In this document: positions 16,702 through 30,287 of the stretch, in pieces
Layout of the letters: each line of letters opens with the position of its first letter
How positions within the stretch are numbered: position 1 is the stretch's first letter
Origin: Pseudomonas resinovorans NBRC 106553
GTDB taxonomy: Bacteria > Pseudomonadota > Gammaproteobacteria > Pseudomonadales > Pseudomonadaceae
DNA length: 64,000 bases
Assembly: GCF_000412695.1 (NCBI RefSeq)
Contig: NC_021499.1
Coordinates: forward strand, 1,178,001-1,242,000
Direction of reading: 5' to 3'
The notes under the pieces: model-generated
The model's input: only the letters and a program-made list of their open reading frames with translations
What the model was told of the DNA's origin: nothing
Databases searched by the model: none
Made by a program: the position numbers and the translations under genes

Positions 16702-19551
16702 TTACAGGCTGGCGATGCGCCCGCGCTGTTCGGTCAGGTTGGCCAGGGCCTGTTCGGCCTCGGCCAGCTTGGCCCGTTCTTTCTCGATCACATCGGCCGG
16801 GGCCTTGGCGACGAAGCCTTCGTTGCCGAGCTTGCCGCCGACGCGCTTCACTTCGCCGTCCAGACGCTGGATTTCCTTGTCCAGGCGGGCCAGTTCGGCG
16901 TCCTTGTCGATCAGGCCGGCCATGGGCACCAGCACCTGCATGTCGCCGACCAGGGCGGTGGCGGACATCGGTGCTTCTTCGCCAGCGGCCAGGACGCGGA
17001 TGGTTTCCAGCTTGGCCAGCTTCTTCAGCAGCGGTTCGTTGTCGGCCAGGCGACGACGGTCTTCGTCGTTGGCGTTGGCGAGGATGATGTCGATGCGCTT
17101 GGCCATGGAGATGTTCATCTCGCCACGGATCTGCCGCACGCCGAGCATCAGCGCCTTGACCCACTCGATGTCGCCTTCGGCGGCGGCGTCAATGCGCTCC
17201 GCGACCGGCATCGGCCAGGGTTGCAGCATCAGGGTGTCGCCGCTCTTGCCGGCCTGGCCCTTGATGCGCTGCCAGATCTCTTCGGTGATGAAGGGCATGA
17301 AGGGGTGCGCCAGGCGCAGGGCCACTTCCAGCACGCGGATCAGGGTACGGCGGGTGCCGCGCTGGCGCTCGATGGGAGCGTTCTCGTCCCAGAGTACCGG
17401 CTTGACCAGCTCCAGGTACCAGGCGCAGTACTGGTCCCAGATGAACTCGTAGAGGGTCTGGGCGGCCAGGTCGAAGCGGAAGCCATCGAGGTGGCGGGCG
17501 ACTTCGCCTTCGGTGCGCTGCAGGGCGGAGATGATCCAGCGGTCCACGGAGGACAGTTCGACAGGCTCGTCGTTGATGCCGGTGTCCTGGCCATCGGTGT
17601 TCTCGATGACGAAGTTGGCGGCGTTCCACAGCTTGTTGCAGAAGTTGCGGTAACCCTCGACGCGGCCCATGTCGAACTTCACGTCGCGGCCGGTGGAGGC
17701 CAGCGAGAGGAAGGTGAAGCGCAGGGCGTCGGTGCCGTAGCTGTTGATGCCCTCGGGGAATTCAGCCTTGGTCTGCTTGGCGATCTTCTCGGCGAGCTTG
17801 GGTTGCATCATGCCGCTGGTGCGTTTTTCCAGCAGGGTGTCGAGGTCGATGCCGTCGACGATGTCCAGCGGGTCCAGGACGTTGCCCTTGGACTTGGACA
17901 TCTTGTGGCCCTGGGAGTCGCGCACCAGGCCGTGGACGTAGACGGTCTTGAACGGAACCTGGGCGCTGCCGTCTTCGTTCTTCACCAGGTGCATGGTCAG
18001 CATGATCATGCGGGCCACCCAGAAGAAGATGATGTCGAAGCCGGTAACCAGCACATCGGTGGGGTGGAAGGTCTTGAGGAAGTCCGTCTGCTCGGGCCAG
18101 CCGAGGGTGGAGAAGGTCCACAGGCCGGAGCTGAACCAGGTGTCCAGCACGTCTTCGTCCTGGCGCAGCGGCTGGTCACCCAGGTTGTGCTTGGCGCGCA
18201 CTTCGGCTTCGTCGCGGCCGACATAGACGTTGCCGGCGTCGTCGTACCAGGCCGGGATGCGGTGGCCCCACCAGAGCTGGCGGCTGATGCACCAGTCCTG
18301 GATGTCGCGCATCCAGGAGAAGTACATGTTCTCGTACTGCTTGGGCACGAACTGGATGCGGCCGTCTTCCACTGCGGCGATGGCCGGCTCGGCCAGGGGC
18401 TTGGTGGAGACGTACCACTGGTCGGTCAGCCAGGGCTCGATGACGGTTCCGGAGCGGTCGCCCTTGGGCACTTTCAGTGCGTGGTCTTCGATCTTCTCCA
18501 GCAGGCCGAGCTGTTCGAAGGCGGCGACGATCTGCTTGCGCGCCTCGAAGCGGTCCAGGCCGGCGAACTGCGCGGGCAGGCTGGCGTCCAGCTGGTCGTT
18601 GACGCTGCCGTCGAGGTTGAACACCTGGGCGCTGGCGAGCACGGCGGCGTTCTTGTCGAAGATGTTGAGCAGCGGCAGGTTGTGGCGCTTGCCGACTTCA
18701 TAGTCGTTGAAGTCGTGGGCCGGGGTGATCTTCACGCAGCCGGTGCCGAACTCGGGGTCGCAGTAGTCGTCGGCGATGATCGGGATGCGGCGGCCCACCA
18801 GGGGCAGCTCGACGAAGGTGCCGATCAGGGCCTTGTAGCGCTCGTCTTCCGGGTGCACGGCCACGGCGGCGTCGCCGAGCATGGTTTCCGGACGGGTGGT
18901 GGCGACTATCAGGTAGTCCTTGCCGTCGGCGGTCTTGTGACCGTCGGCCAGCGGATAACGCAGGTTCCACAGGCTGCCTTTCTCGTCGTGGTTTTCCACT
19001 TCGAGGTCGGAGATGGCGGTGTGGAACTTGGTATCCCAGTTGACCAGGCGCTTGCCGCGGTAGATCAGGCCGTCTTCATGCAGGCGCACGAAGGCTTCCT
19101 TGACCGCTTCGGAAAGGCCGTCGTCCATGGTGAAACGCTCGCGCGTCCAGTCCACGGAGGAGCCGAGGCGGCGGATCTGGCGGGTGATGGTGCCGCCGGA
19201 CTGTTCCTTCCATTCCCAGACCTTGTCGAGGAACTTCTCGCGGCCGAGGTCGTGGCGGCTGACGCCCTGGGCGGCCAGCTGGCGCTCCACCACCATCTGG
19301 GTGGCGATGCCGGCGTGGTCGGTGCCCGGCTGCCACAGGGTGTTGCGACCCTGCATGCGGCGGTAGCGGATCAGGGCGTCCATGATCGCGTTGTTGAAAC
19401 CATGACCCATGTGCAGGCTGCCGGTCACGTTCGGCGGCGGGATCATGATGGTGTAGGACTCGCCGGAACCTTGCGGGGCGAAATAGTTATTCGACTCCCA
19501 GGTCTGGTACCAGGAAGTCTCGATGGCGTGGGGCTGGTAGGTCTTGTCCAT
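16702..19551 (-). CDS. valS: Valyl-tRNA synthetase
   Basis: 949 residues, close to E. coli ValS (951). Class I synthetase: [14 protein letters not shown] near residue 40 contains the HIGH-type motif and [13 protein letters not shown] near 550 is KMSKS. The CP1 editing domain occupies the middle ([19 protein letters not shown]) and the C-terminal 60 residues form the tRNA-binding coiled coil ([19 protein letters not shown]). It charges tRNA-Val. It is the last gene of the pepA-holC-hypothetical-valS run on the minus strand and ends at a hairpin. Confidence 0.97.
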   Translation of the reverse strand: MDKTYQPHAIETSWYQTWESNNYFAPQGSGESYTIMIPPPNVTGSLHMGHGFNNAIMDALIRYRRMQGRNTLWQPGTDHAGIATQMVVERQLAAQGVSRHDLGREKFLDKVWEWKEQSGGTITRQIRRLGSSVDWTRERFTMDDGLSEAVKEAFVRLHEDGLIYRGKRLVNWDTKFHTAISDLEVENHDEKGSLWNLRYPLADGHKTADGKDYLIVATTRPETMLGDAAVAVHPEDERYKALIGTFVELPLVGRRIPIIADDYCDPEFGTGCVKITPAHDFNDYEVGKRHNLPLLNIFDKNAAVLASAQVFNLDGSVNDQLDASLPAQFAGLDRFEARKQIVAAFEQLGLLEKIEDHALKVPKGDRSGTVIEPWLTDQWYVSTKPLAEPAIAAVEDGRIQFVPKQYENMYFSWMRDIQDWCISRQLWWGHRIPAWYDDAGNVYVGRDEAEVRAKHNLGDQPLRQDEDVLDTWFSSGLWTFSTLGWPEQTDFLKTFHPTDVLVTGFDIIFFWVARMIMLTMHLVKNEDGSAQVPFKTVYVHGLVRDSQGHKMSKSKGNVLDPLDIVDGIDLDTLLEKRTSGMMQPKLAEKIAKQTKAEFPEGINSYGTDALRFTFLSLASTGRDVKFDMGRVEGYRNFCNKLWNAANFVIENTDGQDTGINDEPVELSSVDRWIISALQRTEGEVARHLDGFRFDLAAQTLYEFIWDQYCAWYLELVKPVLWDENAPIERQRGTRRTLIRVLEVALRLAHPFMPFITEEIWQRIKGQAGKSGDTLMLQPWPMPVAERIDAAAEGDIEWVKALMLGVRQIRGEMNISMAKRIDIILANANDEDRRRLADNEPLLKKLAKLETIRVLAAGEEAPMSATALVGDMQVLVPMAGLIDKDAELARLDKEIQRLDGEVKRVGGKLGNEGFVAKAPADVIEKERAKLAEAEQALANLTEQRGRIASL

Positions 19552-19671
19552 GGTTCGGCGGGGACCCTAGAGGCAACTGAACGGGAAAACCGGAGAGTAT
19601 AACGGTAACCGGCCGGGGAAAGAATTGGCGTGCGTTGTCGGCGGCGCCCGGTTGGTTCCGGGCGCGGTGCA

Positions 19672-20172
19672 TTACTGCCGGCGGGGCGGCAGCAGGCGGG
19701 TGAGGCGGGCGTCGAGGCGGCGCTTGAGCTCGGCTTCGATCTGCGGCACGAAGTCGTCGATCACGTCTTGCAGGATCAGCTGGGCGGCGGCGCGCAGTTC
19801 GTTGTCCAGGCGCAGCAGTTCGGGGTTGCCGGCGGGCGTCATGCGCTGGCGAATGGCGTCGGCCATGGGCTGGTTGGATTGCGGCGCCGGAGCTGGCGCT
19901 GGAATCGGCTCGGCGGCGACTGTCGGCGTGGGCGCGGCAGGGCTCGCCGGCAACGGCAGCTCGGCCTGGGGTGGCTGCTGCGTCACGGGGGCGGTCGGTG
20001 CCGTCGGCGCGGGCGCGACTATGTCGGACAGCAGCGGGATGCTGTCGGGGTCCAGGCTGTCGGTGAGCAGCGGCGGTTCTACGTCGCCGAGGTCATCGCC
20101 GAGCAGGGCCCGGATGGATTCGAGGTCGTCCAGCAGGTGCGCCGGCTTGGGGGGAGGCTTTGGGGTATCCAT
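19672..20172 (-). CDS. Conserved hypothetical protein with Pro/Ala-rich linker
   Basis: 166 residues. An acidic N-terminus (residues 10-50, LLDDLESIRALLGDDLGDVEPPLL) is followed by a disordered Pro/Ala/Thr stretch (50-100). A helical C-terminus (101-160) then holds DNELRAAAQLILQDVIDDFVPQIEAELKRRLDARL. No signal peptide, membrane segment or catalytic motif is seen. It lies between holC (13 bases upstream) and valS in a tight operon. I do not recognise a function; the amphipathic C-terminal helices suggest a protein-protein contact, and the position next to the Pol III chi gene makes a replisome-related role one possibility. Confidence 0.75.
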   Translation of the reverse strand: MDTPKPPPKPAHLLDDLESIRALLGDDLGDVEPPLLTDSLDPDSIPLLSDIVAPAPTAPTAPVTQQPPQAELPLPASPAAPTPTVAAEPIPAPAPAPQSNQPMADAIRQRMTPAGNPELLRLDNELRAAAQLILQDVIDDFVPQIEAELKRRLDARLTRLLPPRRQ

Positions 20173-20184
20173 GGGGCAGTACGG

Positions 20185-22138
<1,954 letters not shown>

Positions 22139-22172
22139 TCAGTGGCCCGTCAACAGGCGGGCTGGCCATAAA

Positions 22173-22195
22173 GCGGCTAGTTTGAGCGTAGCCGC
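22173..22195. other. Inverted repeat upstream of lptF
   Basis: GCGGCTA and TAGCCGC flank a 9-base centre (TTTGAGCG region), 30 bases before the lptF start. It could be an operator or leader hairpin; nothing else supports a specific role. Confidence 0.35.
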
Positions 22196-22225
22196 CCGAG
22201 CCTGACAACCCTGGAGTGTCTGGTT

Positions 22226-23347
22226 TTGATTGTCTTCCGTTATCTCTCTCGCGAGGTGCTGGTCACCCTGAGCGCGGTCAGCGCCGTGCTGTTGGTGATC
22301 ATCATGAGCGGCCGTTTCATCAAGTACCTGGCCCAGGCCGCGCAAGGCGCCCTGGACCCGGGTGTGCTGTTCCTGATCATGGGTTTCCGTATTCCCGGCT
22401 TCCTCCAGTTGATCCTGCCGTTGGGGTTGTTCCTCGGCATCCTGCTGGCCTACGGCCGGCTCTATCTCGACAGCGAAATGACCGTGCTCAGCGCCACCGG
22501 CATGAGCCAGCAGCGCCTGATGGTCTACAGCCTGGCGCCGGCCCTGCTGGTGGCCCTGCTGGTGGCCTGGCTGAGCCTGGGGCTGGCGCCCCAGGGCGTG
22601 GCCCAGGTGGCGCGCATCCTCAATGAGCAGGATGCCCTGACCGAACTCGATACCCTGGTGCCCGGGCGTTTCCAGGCGCTCAAGGGTGGTGGCAGGGTGA
22701 CCTATACCGAGACCCTGTCCCCTGACCGTGGCGAACTGGGCGGCGTGTTCATCTCCGAGAAGCGCGTGTCGCGCCAGGACGGCAAGGACCGCGGCATCGG
22801 CGTGCTGGTGGCGGAGAAGGGGCACCAGGAGATCCAGGCCGACGGCAGTCGCTACCTGATCCTGAAGAACGGCTATCGCTACGACGGCAGTCCGGGCAAG
22901 GCCGACTACCGCATCATCCAGTACGACACCTACGGCGTGCTGCTGCCCAAGCCGGAGATCAGCTCCGAGATCGGCGAGCGCGAGGCGGTGCCCACCTCCG
23001 AGCTGATCGGAAGCCCGGACCCTCGTCACCAGGCCGAGCTGCAGTGGCGCCTGTCGATTCCTCTGCTGGTGTTCGTGGTCACCCTGCTGGCGGTGCCGCT
23101 GTCCAAGGTCAACCCGCGCCAGGGCCGTTTCCTCAAGTTGCTGCCGGCGATCCTGCTGTACATGGCCTACCTGTCCCTGCTGATCGCCGCGCGCGGCCAG
23201 CTGGACAAGGGGCGCATCCCCATGGCCGTCGGCCTGTGGTGGGTGCATGGGCTGTTCGCCGTGGTCGGCCTGCTGTTGTTGTATTGGGAGCCTCTGTCGT
23301 TGAAATGGGCGGCTCGTCGTGATGCCCGTGAGGTGGCCCATGGTTAG
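22226..23347 (+). CDS. lptF: LPS export ABC transporter permease LptF
   Basis: 373 residues with a TTG start (MIVFRYLSREVLVTLSAVSA follows), supported by GGAG shortly upstream and by the usual family N-terminus. Layout: transmembrane segments near 12-35, 55-78 and 98-120; a periplasmic jellyroll domain at about 130-260; then three more segments near 275-360. With LptG and LptB it extracts LPS from the inner membrane and passes it to LptC/LptA. It overlaps lptG by 8 bases. Confidence 0.93.
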   Translation: MIVFRYLSREVLVTLSAVSAVLLVIIMSGRFIKYLAQAAQGALDPGVLFLIMGFRIPGFLQLILPLGLFLGILLAYGRLYLDSEMTVLSATGMSQQRLMVYSLAPALLVALLVAWLSLGLAPQGVAQVARILNEQDALTELDTLVPGRFQALKGGGRVTYTETLSPDRGELGGVFISEKRVSRQDGKDRGIGVLVAEKGHQEIQADGSRYLILKNGYRYDGSPGKADYRIIQYDTYGVLLPKPEISSEIGEREAVPTSELIGSPDPRHQAELQWRLSIPLLVFVVTLLAVPLSKVNPRQGRFLKLLPAILLYMAYLSLLIAARGQLDKGRIPMAVGLWWVHGLFAVVGLLLLYWEPLSLKWAARRDAREVAHG

Positions 23348-24401
23348 GTTGGATCGTTACATCGGCACCAGCGTGTTCTTCGGCATCCTCGCGGTGCTCG
23401 GGGTCATCGTCAGCCTGGCGGCGATATTCGCCTTCATTGACGAGCTGGGCGACCTGGGCGGCGGCTACGACGTGATGGCCGCGGCCTGGTACGTCGTGCT
23501 CACGCTGCCGCGACGGATCTACGACATGCTGCCCATGGCGGCGTTGATCGGCAGCCTGATCGGCCTCGGTACTCTGGCCAGCAGCAGCGAGCTGACCGTG
23601 ATGCGGGCCGCCGGCGTGTCCATCGGTCGTATCGTCTGGGCGGTCATGAAGCCCATGCTGGTGCTGATGGTGGTGGGTGTGCTGATCGGCGAATACGTCG
23701 CGCCCTGGAGCGAGAACATGGCCCAGGCCAGTCGTTCCCTGGCCCAGGGCGGCGGTGATGCGCAAAGCTCCAAGCGCGGCCTCTGGCACCGCCAGGGAGA
23801 GGAATTCGTCCACATCAACGCCGTGCAGCCCAATGGCGTGCTCTATGGCGTGACCCGCTACCACTTCGATGGCGAGCGCCGCATGCAGTCCGCCAGCTTC
23901 GCCAGGCGCGCGCTGTACCAGGGCGACCACTGGGAGTTGGAGGACGTGTCCACCACGCACTTCCGTGGCGACCATACCGAAGTGGTGAATAGCGTCACCG
24001 AGCGCTGGGACGTGGAACTCAATCCGCAACTGCTGGGTACCGTGGTGATGGAGCCGGAGGCGCTGTCGATCACCGGTCTCTGGCGCTATATCCACTACCT
24101 CGCGGATCAAGGCTTGAACAATGGCCGCTACTGGCTGGCGTTCTGGACCAAGGTGCTGCAGCCGCTGGTTACCGCCGCGCTGGTGCTGATGGCGATTTCG
24201 TTCATCTTCGGGCCATTGCGCTCGGTCACCCTGGGTCAGCGGGTTTTCACCGGCGTGGTCATCGGCTTCGTGGTGCGTATCAGCCAGGACCTGCTGGGGC
24301 CATCGAGCCTGGTGTTCGGCTTCTCGCCGTTGTTCGCGGTGCTGGTGCCTGCGGGTATCTGCGCGCTGGCGGGGGTCTGGCTGTTGAGGCGGGCGGGCTG
24401 A
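23340..24401 (+). CDS. lptG: LPS export ABC transporter permease LptG
   Basis: 353 residues from the ATG at 23340 (MVRLDRYIGTSVFFGILAVL), inside the end of lptF; an upstream in-frame start at 23319 is less likely. Same six-segment layout as LptF with a central periplasmic beta domain (about 130-260, RRIYDMLPMAALIGSLIGLG precedes it in the coupling-helix region). Partner of LptF. The gene ends at a strong bidirectional terminator. Confidence 0.93.
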   Translation: MVRLDRYIGTSVFFGILAVLGVIVSLAAIFAFIDELGDLGGGYDVMAAAWYVVLTLPRRIYDMLPMAALIGSLIGLGTLASSSELTVMRAAGVSIGRIVWAVMKPMLVLMVVGVLIGEYVAPWSENMAQASRSLAQGGGDAQSSKRGLWHRQGEEFVHINAVQPNGVLYGVTRYHFDGERRMQSASFARRALYQGDHWELEDVSTTHFRGDHTEVVNSVTERWDVELNPQLLGTVVMEPEALSITGLWRYIHYLADQGLNNGRYWLAFWTKVLQPLVTAALVLMAISFIFGPLRSVTLGQRVFTGVVIGFVVRISQDLLGPSSLVFGFSPLFAVLVPAGICALAGVWLLRRAG

Positions 24402-24416
24402 TCCGCTTCACGCAAT

Positions 24417-24445
24417 AAAAAAGCCGGCATTGAGCCGGCTTTTTT
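24417..24445. terminator. Bidirectional terminator between lptG and the RDD gene
   Basis: AAAAAAGCCGGC and GCCGGCTTTTTT form a perfect stem with a 5-base loop, giving a U-run on both strands. It serves convergent lptG (plus) and the RDD gene (minus). Confidence 0.92.
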
Positions 24446-24453
24446 ATGGGGGA

Positions 24454-24951
24454 TCACTTCTTGTGCGCGTCCTTGGGCAGGTGCACTACCTGGGATTCCG
24501 AATAGATGTCGTGCCAGGTGCGCTTTTCCTTGTCCCAGAGACTCCAGAAGAAGCCCAGGCCAAGGGTCAGCCAGGACCCGATGGAGATCACGAAGCGCAG
24601 TAGCGCCTGCCACAGGCTGATGGCCGAGCCGTCCTTGTTCTGCACGCGCAGTCCCCAGACTTGCATGCCCAGGGTCTGGCCGTTGTGGGTCCAGAATTTG
24701 GCGAAGAAGCCGAACAGGCTGAAGACCAGCAGGGTGGAGAGCAGGGGGTCGTGGGCCAGCAGGCCCTGGTCGGCCATCTCGCGCAGGCGCTCGCCGCCAT
24801 GGATCAGACGCAGCACGATCTGCTGGTAGGCGAGGGTGACCACCATCAGCAGGGCGACGCAGAGCAGGAAGTCGTAGAGGATCGCGGCGAAGCGGCGAAG
24901 CAGCCCGGCGGCGGGGTAATCGCCCTGGGGGCGCAGCTGATGTTTCGGCAT
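24454..24951 (-). CDS. RDD-family membrane protein
   Basis: 165 residues with hydrophobic segments at about 22-46, 73-92 and 118-138. The RDD signature is AAGLLRRFAAILYDFLL (Arg near 19, Asp near 27), followed by the GQTLGMQVWGLRVQNKDG block characteristic of the family. Function is unknown; some relatives are linked to sodium/proton exchange, others to envelope stress. Single gene ending at the shared terminator. Confidence 0.85.
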   Translation of the reverse strand: MPKHQLRPQGDYPAAGLLRRFAAILYDFLLCVALLMVVTLAYQQIVLRLIHGGERLREMADQGLLAHDPLLSTLLVFSLFGFFAKFWTHNGQTLGMQVWGLRVQNKDGSAISLWQALLRFVISIGSWLTLGLGFFWSLWDKEKRTWHDIYSESQVVHLPKDAHKK

Positions 24952-25006
24952 TGCGGGCTCTTGGCGTGTTGAGGGCGCGCCATTCTAGCAGCCGATCGCC
25001 AGGCAC

Positions 25007-25039
25007 AAAAAAGCCCCTGATGTTTCCATCAGGGGCTTT
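25007..25039 (-). terminator. Terminator of the cold-shock gene
   Basis: AAAGCCCCTGATG and CATCAGGGGCTTT form a 13-base-pair stem with a 4-base loop; AAAAAA at 25007-25012 gives the U-run on the minus strand. It is 15 bases past the csp stop codon. Confidence 0.92.
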
Positions 25040-25054
25040 CGGCGAAGCTCAGGA

Positions 25055-25267
25055 TCAGTTTACGACCTGAACCTTGTCAGCCTGCATGCCTTTCTGGCCT
25101 TGAACGGCTTCGAAGGTAACCTTCTGGCCTTCTTTCAGGCTACGGAAGCCGCTGCCTTCGATAGCACGGAAGTGAACAAACAGATCCGGGCCGCTTTCCG
25201 GGGTAATGAAACCAAAACCTTTCTCGTCGTTGAACCATTTGACGGTGCCGGTTTGACGATTCGACAT
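25055..25267 (-). CDS. Cold-shock domain protein (CspA family)
   Basis: 70 residues, a single cold-shock domain. RNP1 KGFGFI (16-21) and RNP2 LFVHF (29-33) are intact, with [19 protein letters not shown] at the N-terminal end. Such proteins bind single-stranded RNA/DNA and melt mRNA structure. This is CapB/CspD-like in size, but which paralogue cannot be decided by eye. A long (about 165-base) 5' leader and a plausible promoter suggest post-transcriptional control, as for cspA. Confidence 0.92.
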   Translation of the reverse strand: MSNRQTGTVKWFNDEKGFGFITPESGPDLFVHFRAIEGSGFRSLKEGQKVTFEAVQGQKGMQADKVQVVN

Positions 25268-25578
25268 ATCTTTAATCCTTGAAACTGAAGTTGATGGCAG
25301 CCTGCTGTATCACTGACGCGCCAGAAGGACTGGAACTGGTTGCAAAGAGGTAAGAGAAGTCGAGCGGGATGTAGCGGATCTGGTGATCTACCGCATCAGG
25401 TCACGATTCAACAGCGACCCATGCAAACACAGTTGGCCAACTCTACGCTAAGTTCTGAGTAAATGCCAAGCCCCGAAAAGCCAAACTTTTAGGGTCGGGG
25501 AGAGGCCCCGGACAGGCGGAAAAACGAGGGGGTCGAAAAGCCCTGGGAAAGGCTCTGGAGTGGAGCTGAGGGATATCG
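25268..25578 (-). other. Gene-free 311 bases: long csp leader, promoter and a stem-loop
   Basis: No credible coding sequence lies here. From the csp side it holds a roughly 165-base 5' leader with AAGGAT just before the ATG, a perfect 12-base palindrome AGTTGGCCAACT (25431-25442) at the expected transcription start, and the promoter. A stem-loop at 25471-25500 (CCCCGA paired with TCGGGG and AAAAG with CTTTT) and a weaker hairpin with a GGCTTTT end at about 25536-25555 follow toward the tRNA. Either could be the tRNA terminator. Confidence 0.6.
25440..25469 (-). promoter_or_regulatory. Probable csp promoter
   Basis: On the minus strand, TTGGCA (25464-25469) and TAGAGT (25440-25445) are separated by 18 bases, a moderate sigma-70 match. 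It would give a leader of about 165 bases. Confidence 0.5.
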
Positions 25579-25664
25579 TGGTGCCCCGGGAGAGACTCGA
25601 ACTCTCACTCTGTCGCCAGAAACGGATTTTGAATCCGCCGCGTCTACCATTCCGCCACCGAGGC
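25579..25664 (-). tRNA. tRNA-Leu (anticodon CAA)
   Basis: 86 bases including an encoded CCA end. The acceptor strands GCCTCGG and CCGGGGC pair over seven positions (one G·U). The anticodon loop TTCAAAA on a GCGGA/TCCGT stem gives anticodon CAA (25629-25631), reading UUG codons. The long variable arm (CTGGCGACAGAG region) is that of a class II tRNA, and the T arm GAGAGTTCGAGTCTCTC is perfect. Leu identity follows from the anticodon and the class II shape. Confidence 0.96.
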
Positions 25665-25677
25665 ACGATGGGCGCGC

Positions 25678-25706
25678 AGTATAGGGAGGCGCTCAAGGGC
25701 GGTCAA
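25678..25706 (-). promoter_or_regulatory. tRNA-Leu promoter
   Basis: TTGACC and TATACT separated by exactly 17 bases on the minus strand, followed by a GC-only discriminator GCGCGCCC before the tRNA 5' end. This is the layout of a stable-RNA, stringent-controlled sigma-70 promoter. Confidence 0.8.
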
Positions 25707-25716
25707 TCCGTCTCCG

Positions 25717-25745
25717 TGGTCAGGATCGGGCATTTCCTGTACTAT
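25717..25745 (+). promoter_or_regulatory. queA: Possible queA promoter
   Basis: TGGTCA and TACTAT are 17 bases apart, each matching four of six consensus positions, about 29 bases before the queA ATG. Moderate support only. Confidence 0.4.
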
Positions 25746-25773
25746 CTGCGCCCCTGCGATTCGACCTCCCACC

Positions 25774-27953
<2,180 letters not shown>

Positions 27954-28012
27954 TAAAGCCGCATGGTTCCACATTCGAGTACATTCCAAATTTTCCGCAA
28001 TAGGAGTTCTAG

Positions 28013-28354
28013 ATGAGCTTTCTGATCCCCGCCGCCTTTGCTGACGCGGCTGCACCGGCCGCTGCTGCCGGCCCTGCCGGTACTGGCTTCGAGTGGGTAT
28101 TCCTGATCGGTTTCCTGGTCATCTTCTATCTGATGATCTGGCGTCCCCAGGCCAAGCGCGCCAAGGAGCACAAGTCTCTCCTGGGTGGCCTGCAGAAGGG
28201 CGACGAAGTGGTTACCTCCGGCGGCATCGCTGGCAAGGTCACCAAGGTCACTGATGACTTCGTGGTCATCGAAGTGTCCGACAGCGTAGAGCTGAAGTTC
28301 CAGAAAGCGGCTATCGCGGCGACCCTGCCGAAGGGCACCCTGAAAGCTATCTAA
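28013..28354 (+). CDS. yajC: Preprotein translocase subunit YajC
   Basis: 113 residues: a small Ala-rich N-terminus, one membrane segment at about 26-44 (WVFLIGFLVIFYLMIWRPQ) and a basic cytoplasmic domain with LQKGDEVVTSGGIAGKV. It associates with SecDF. A good site TAGGAG precedes the ATG. A GC hairpin without a U-run separates it from secD 62 bases later. Confidence 0.93.
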   Translation: MSFLIPAAFADAAAPAAAAGPAGTGFEWVFLIGFLVIFYLMIWRPQAKRAKEHKSLLGGLQKGDEVVTSGGIAGKVTKVTDDFVVIEVSDSVELKFQKAAIAATLPKGTLKAI

Positions 28355-28376
28355 GGGTTCATGGATCAACACCGAC

Positions 28377-28396
28377 GGGGCGCCAACAGGCGCCCC
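28377..28396. other. Hairpin between yajC and secD
   Basis: GGGGCGCC and GGCGCCCC pair around AACA, 21 bases before the secD ATG. It has no U-run (GCTTCAT follows), so it is more likely an mRNA-stability or partial-termination element than a full terminator. Confidence 0.5.
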
Positions 28397-28416
28397 GCTT
28401 CATAACGGGCGGAGTC

Positions 28417-30279
28417 ATGCTCAACAAGTACCCACTGTGGAAATATCTGCTGATCCTGGCGGTGCTGGCGATCGGTCTGGTCTATTCCGCACCCAATCTC
28501 TATCCGGACGATCCGGCAATCCAGATCACTGGGACCAGTACCGCGCTGAAGATCCAGCAAGCCGACCTGGACAAGGCCGCCGCTGCTCTCGAGCAGGCCG
28601 GTATCGCGCTCAAGGCGTCCAGCCTGTCGCAGACTGGCGGCCTGCTGCGCCTGACCAAGCTCGGCGACCAGCTGCCGGCCAAGGACGTGGTGCGCAAAGC
28701 GCTGGGTGACGACTTCGTGGTCGCCCTGAACCTGGCGCCTACCACCCCGAACTGGCTGCGCAAACTCGGCGCCACGCCGATGAAACTGGGCCTCGACCTC
28801 TCCGGTGGTGTGCACTTCCTGCTGGAAGTGGACATGGAGAAAGCCGTCGATGCGCGCCTGAAGATCTACGAAGGTGAAGTCCGTACGCTGCTGCGCAAGG
28901 AGCGTATTCGCTATCGCAGCCTGCCGGCGACCGAGAACGGCTTCCAGCTCGGCTTCAGCGACCAGGAATCCCTGGACAAGGCCCGCGTGCTGATCCGCAA
29001 GAGCTTCACCGATTTCGACCTGACCGACGCCGAGCGTGGCGGCCAGCAGGTCCTGCAGCTTGCCCTGACCCAGGCCAAGCTGGCGGAAATCCGCGAATAC
29101 TCGATCAAGCAGAACCTCACCACGGTACGTAACCGTGTGAACGAGCTGGGCGTGGCTGAACCTATCGTTCAGCGCCAGGGTGCCAACCGCATCGTGGTCG
29201 AGCTGCCCGGCGTGCAGGACACGGCCGAAGCCAAGCGTATCCTCGGCAAGACCGCCAACCTGGAATTCCGCCTGGCCGCCGAGCCGACGGCCAGCAAGGC
29301 GTCCACCGAGACCTTCGAATTCCGCGAGCCGGGTCGTCCGCCGGTACAGCTGGAGCGTGGCCTGATCATCACTGGTGACCAGGTTACCGACGCCCAGGCC
29401 AGCTACGACGAAAACGGTCGTCCGCAAGTGAATATCCGTCTCGACGGTCACGGCGGCGAGCTGATGAACCGTGCTACCCGCAACAACGTGGGTCGCAGCA
29501 TGGCGGTGATCTTCATCGAGCAGCGCCCGGTCACCCGCTACGAAACCCGCGACGTCGATGGCGCGCAGAAGGAAGTGGCGGTACAGAGCTTCAAGGAAGA
29601 GAAGAAGATCATCAGCCTGGCGACCATCCAGTCGCCGCTGGGCAGCCAGTTCCGCATCACCGGCCTGAACGGCCAGGGCGAGTCCTCGGAACTGGCCCTG
29701 CTGCTGCGCGCCGGCGGCCTGGCCGCACCGATGTACTTCGCCGAAGAGCGCACCATCGGCCCGAGCCTGGGTGCCGAGAACATCGTCAAGGGCATCGAGT
29801 CCACCTGGTGGGCGATGGTCTTCGTATCGCTGTTCATCATCGCCATCTACCGCTTCTTCGGTGTGCTGGCCACCATTGCCCTGGCGTTCAACCTGGTGCT
29901 GCTGGTGGGCCTGATGTCGGTGATCGGCGCGACCCTTACCCTGCCGGGTATCGCGGGTATCGTGCTGACCCTGGGCATGGCGGTGGACGCCAACGTGCTG
30001 ATCTACTCGCGGATTCGCGAGGAGCTGGCCAACGGCCTGTCGGTGCAGCGTGCGATCCACGAGGGCTTCGACCGCGCCTACACCGCGATCGTCGACAGTA
30101 ACCTCACCACCCTGCTGGTGGGCGGCATCCTGTTCGCTCTCGGTACCGGTCCGATCAAGGGCTTCGCCGTGACCATGTCGCTGGGGATCATCACCTCGAT
30201 GTTCACCGCCATCATGTTCACCCGTGGTCTGGTCAACCTGATCTTCGGTGGCCGCAACTTCAAGAAACTGTGGATTTGA
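28417..30279 (+). CDS. secD: Protein translocase subunit SecD
   Basis: 620 residues, near E. coli SecD (615). Membrane segment 1 at about 8-26, the P1 periplasmic domain to about 440 (LGLDLSGGVHFLLEVDME is the D2 motif), then five segments at about 455-605 with GMAVDANVLIYSRIREEL. An RND-type, proton-driven motor that pulls proteins out of the SecYEG channel. Followed by secF 8 bases later. Confidence 0.96.
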   Translation: MLNKYPLWKYLLILAVLAIGLVYSAPNLYPDDPAIQITGTSTALKIQQADLDKAAAALEQAGIALKASSLSQTGGLLRLTKLGDQLPAKDVVRKALGDDFVVALNLAPTTPNWLRKLGATPMKLGLDLSGGVHFLLEVDMEKAVDARLKIYEGEVRTLLRKERIRYRSLPATENGFQLGFSDQESLDKARVLIRKSFTDFDLTDAERGGQQVLQLALTQAKLAEIREYSIKQNLTTVRNRVNELGVAEPIVQRQGANRIVVELPGVQDTAEAKRILGKTANLEFRLAAEPTASKASTETFEFREPGRPPVQLERGLIITGDQVTDAQASYDENGRPQVNIRLDGHGGELMNRATRNNVGRSMAVIFIEQRPVTRYETRDVDGAQKEVAVQSFKEEKKIISLATIQSPLGSQFRITGLNGQGESSELALLLRAGGLAAPMYFAEERTIGPSLGAENIVKGIESTWWAMVFVSLFIIAIYRFFGVLATIALAFNLVLLVGLMSVIGATLTLPGIAGIVLTLGMAVDANVLIYSRIREELANGLSVQRAIHEGFDRAYTAIVDSNLTTLLVGGILFALGTGPIKGFAVTMSLGIITSMFTAIMFTRGLVNLIFGGRNFKKLWI

Positions 30280-30287
30280 GGCCTGCC

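Noticed and set aside
16693-19602. 969-residue plus-strand reading frame opposite valS
   Set aside because: valS is unmistakable on the minus strand; long antisense frames are expected in GC-rich DNA with strong third-position bias. The antisense protein has repetitive Gly/Val/Ala-rich composition and no motif.
28377-28396. A riboswitch before secD
   Set aside because: Only a single 8-base-pair hairpin is present, with no conserved aptamer-like core.
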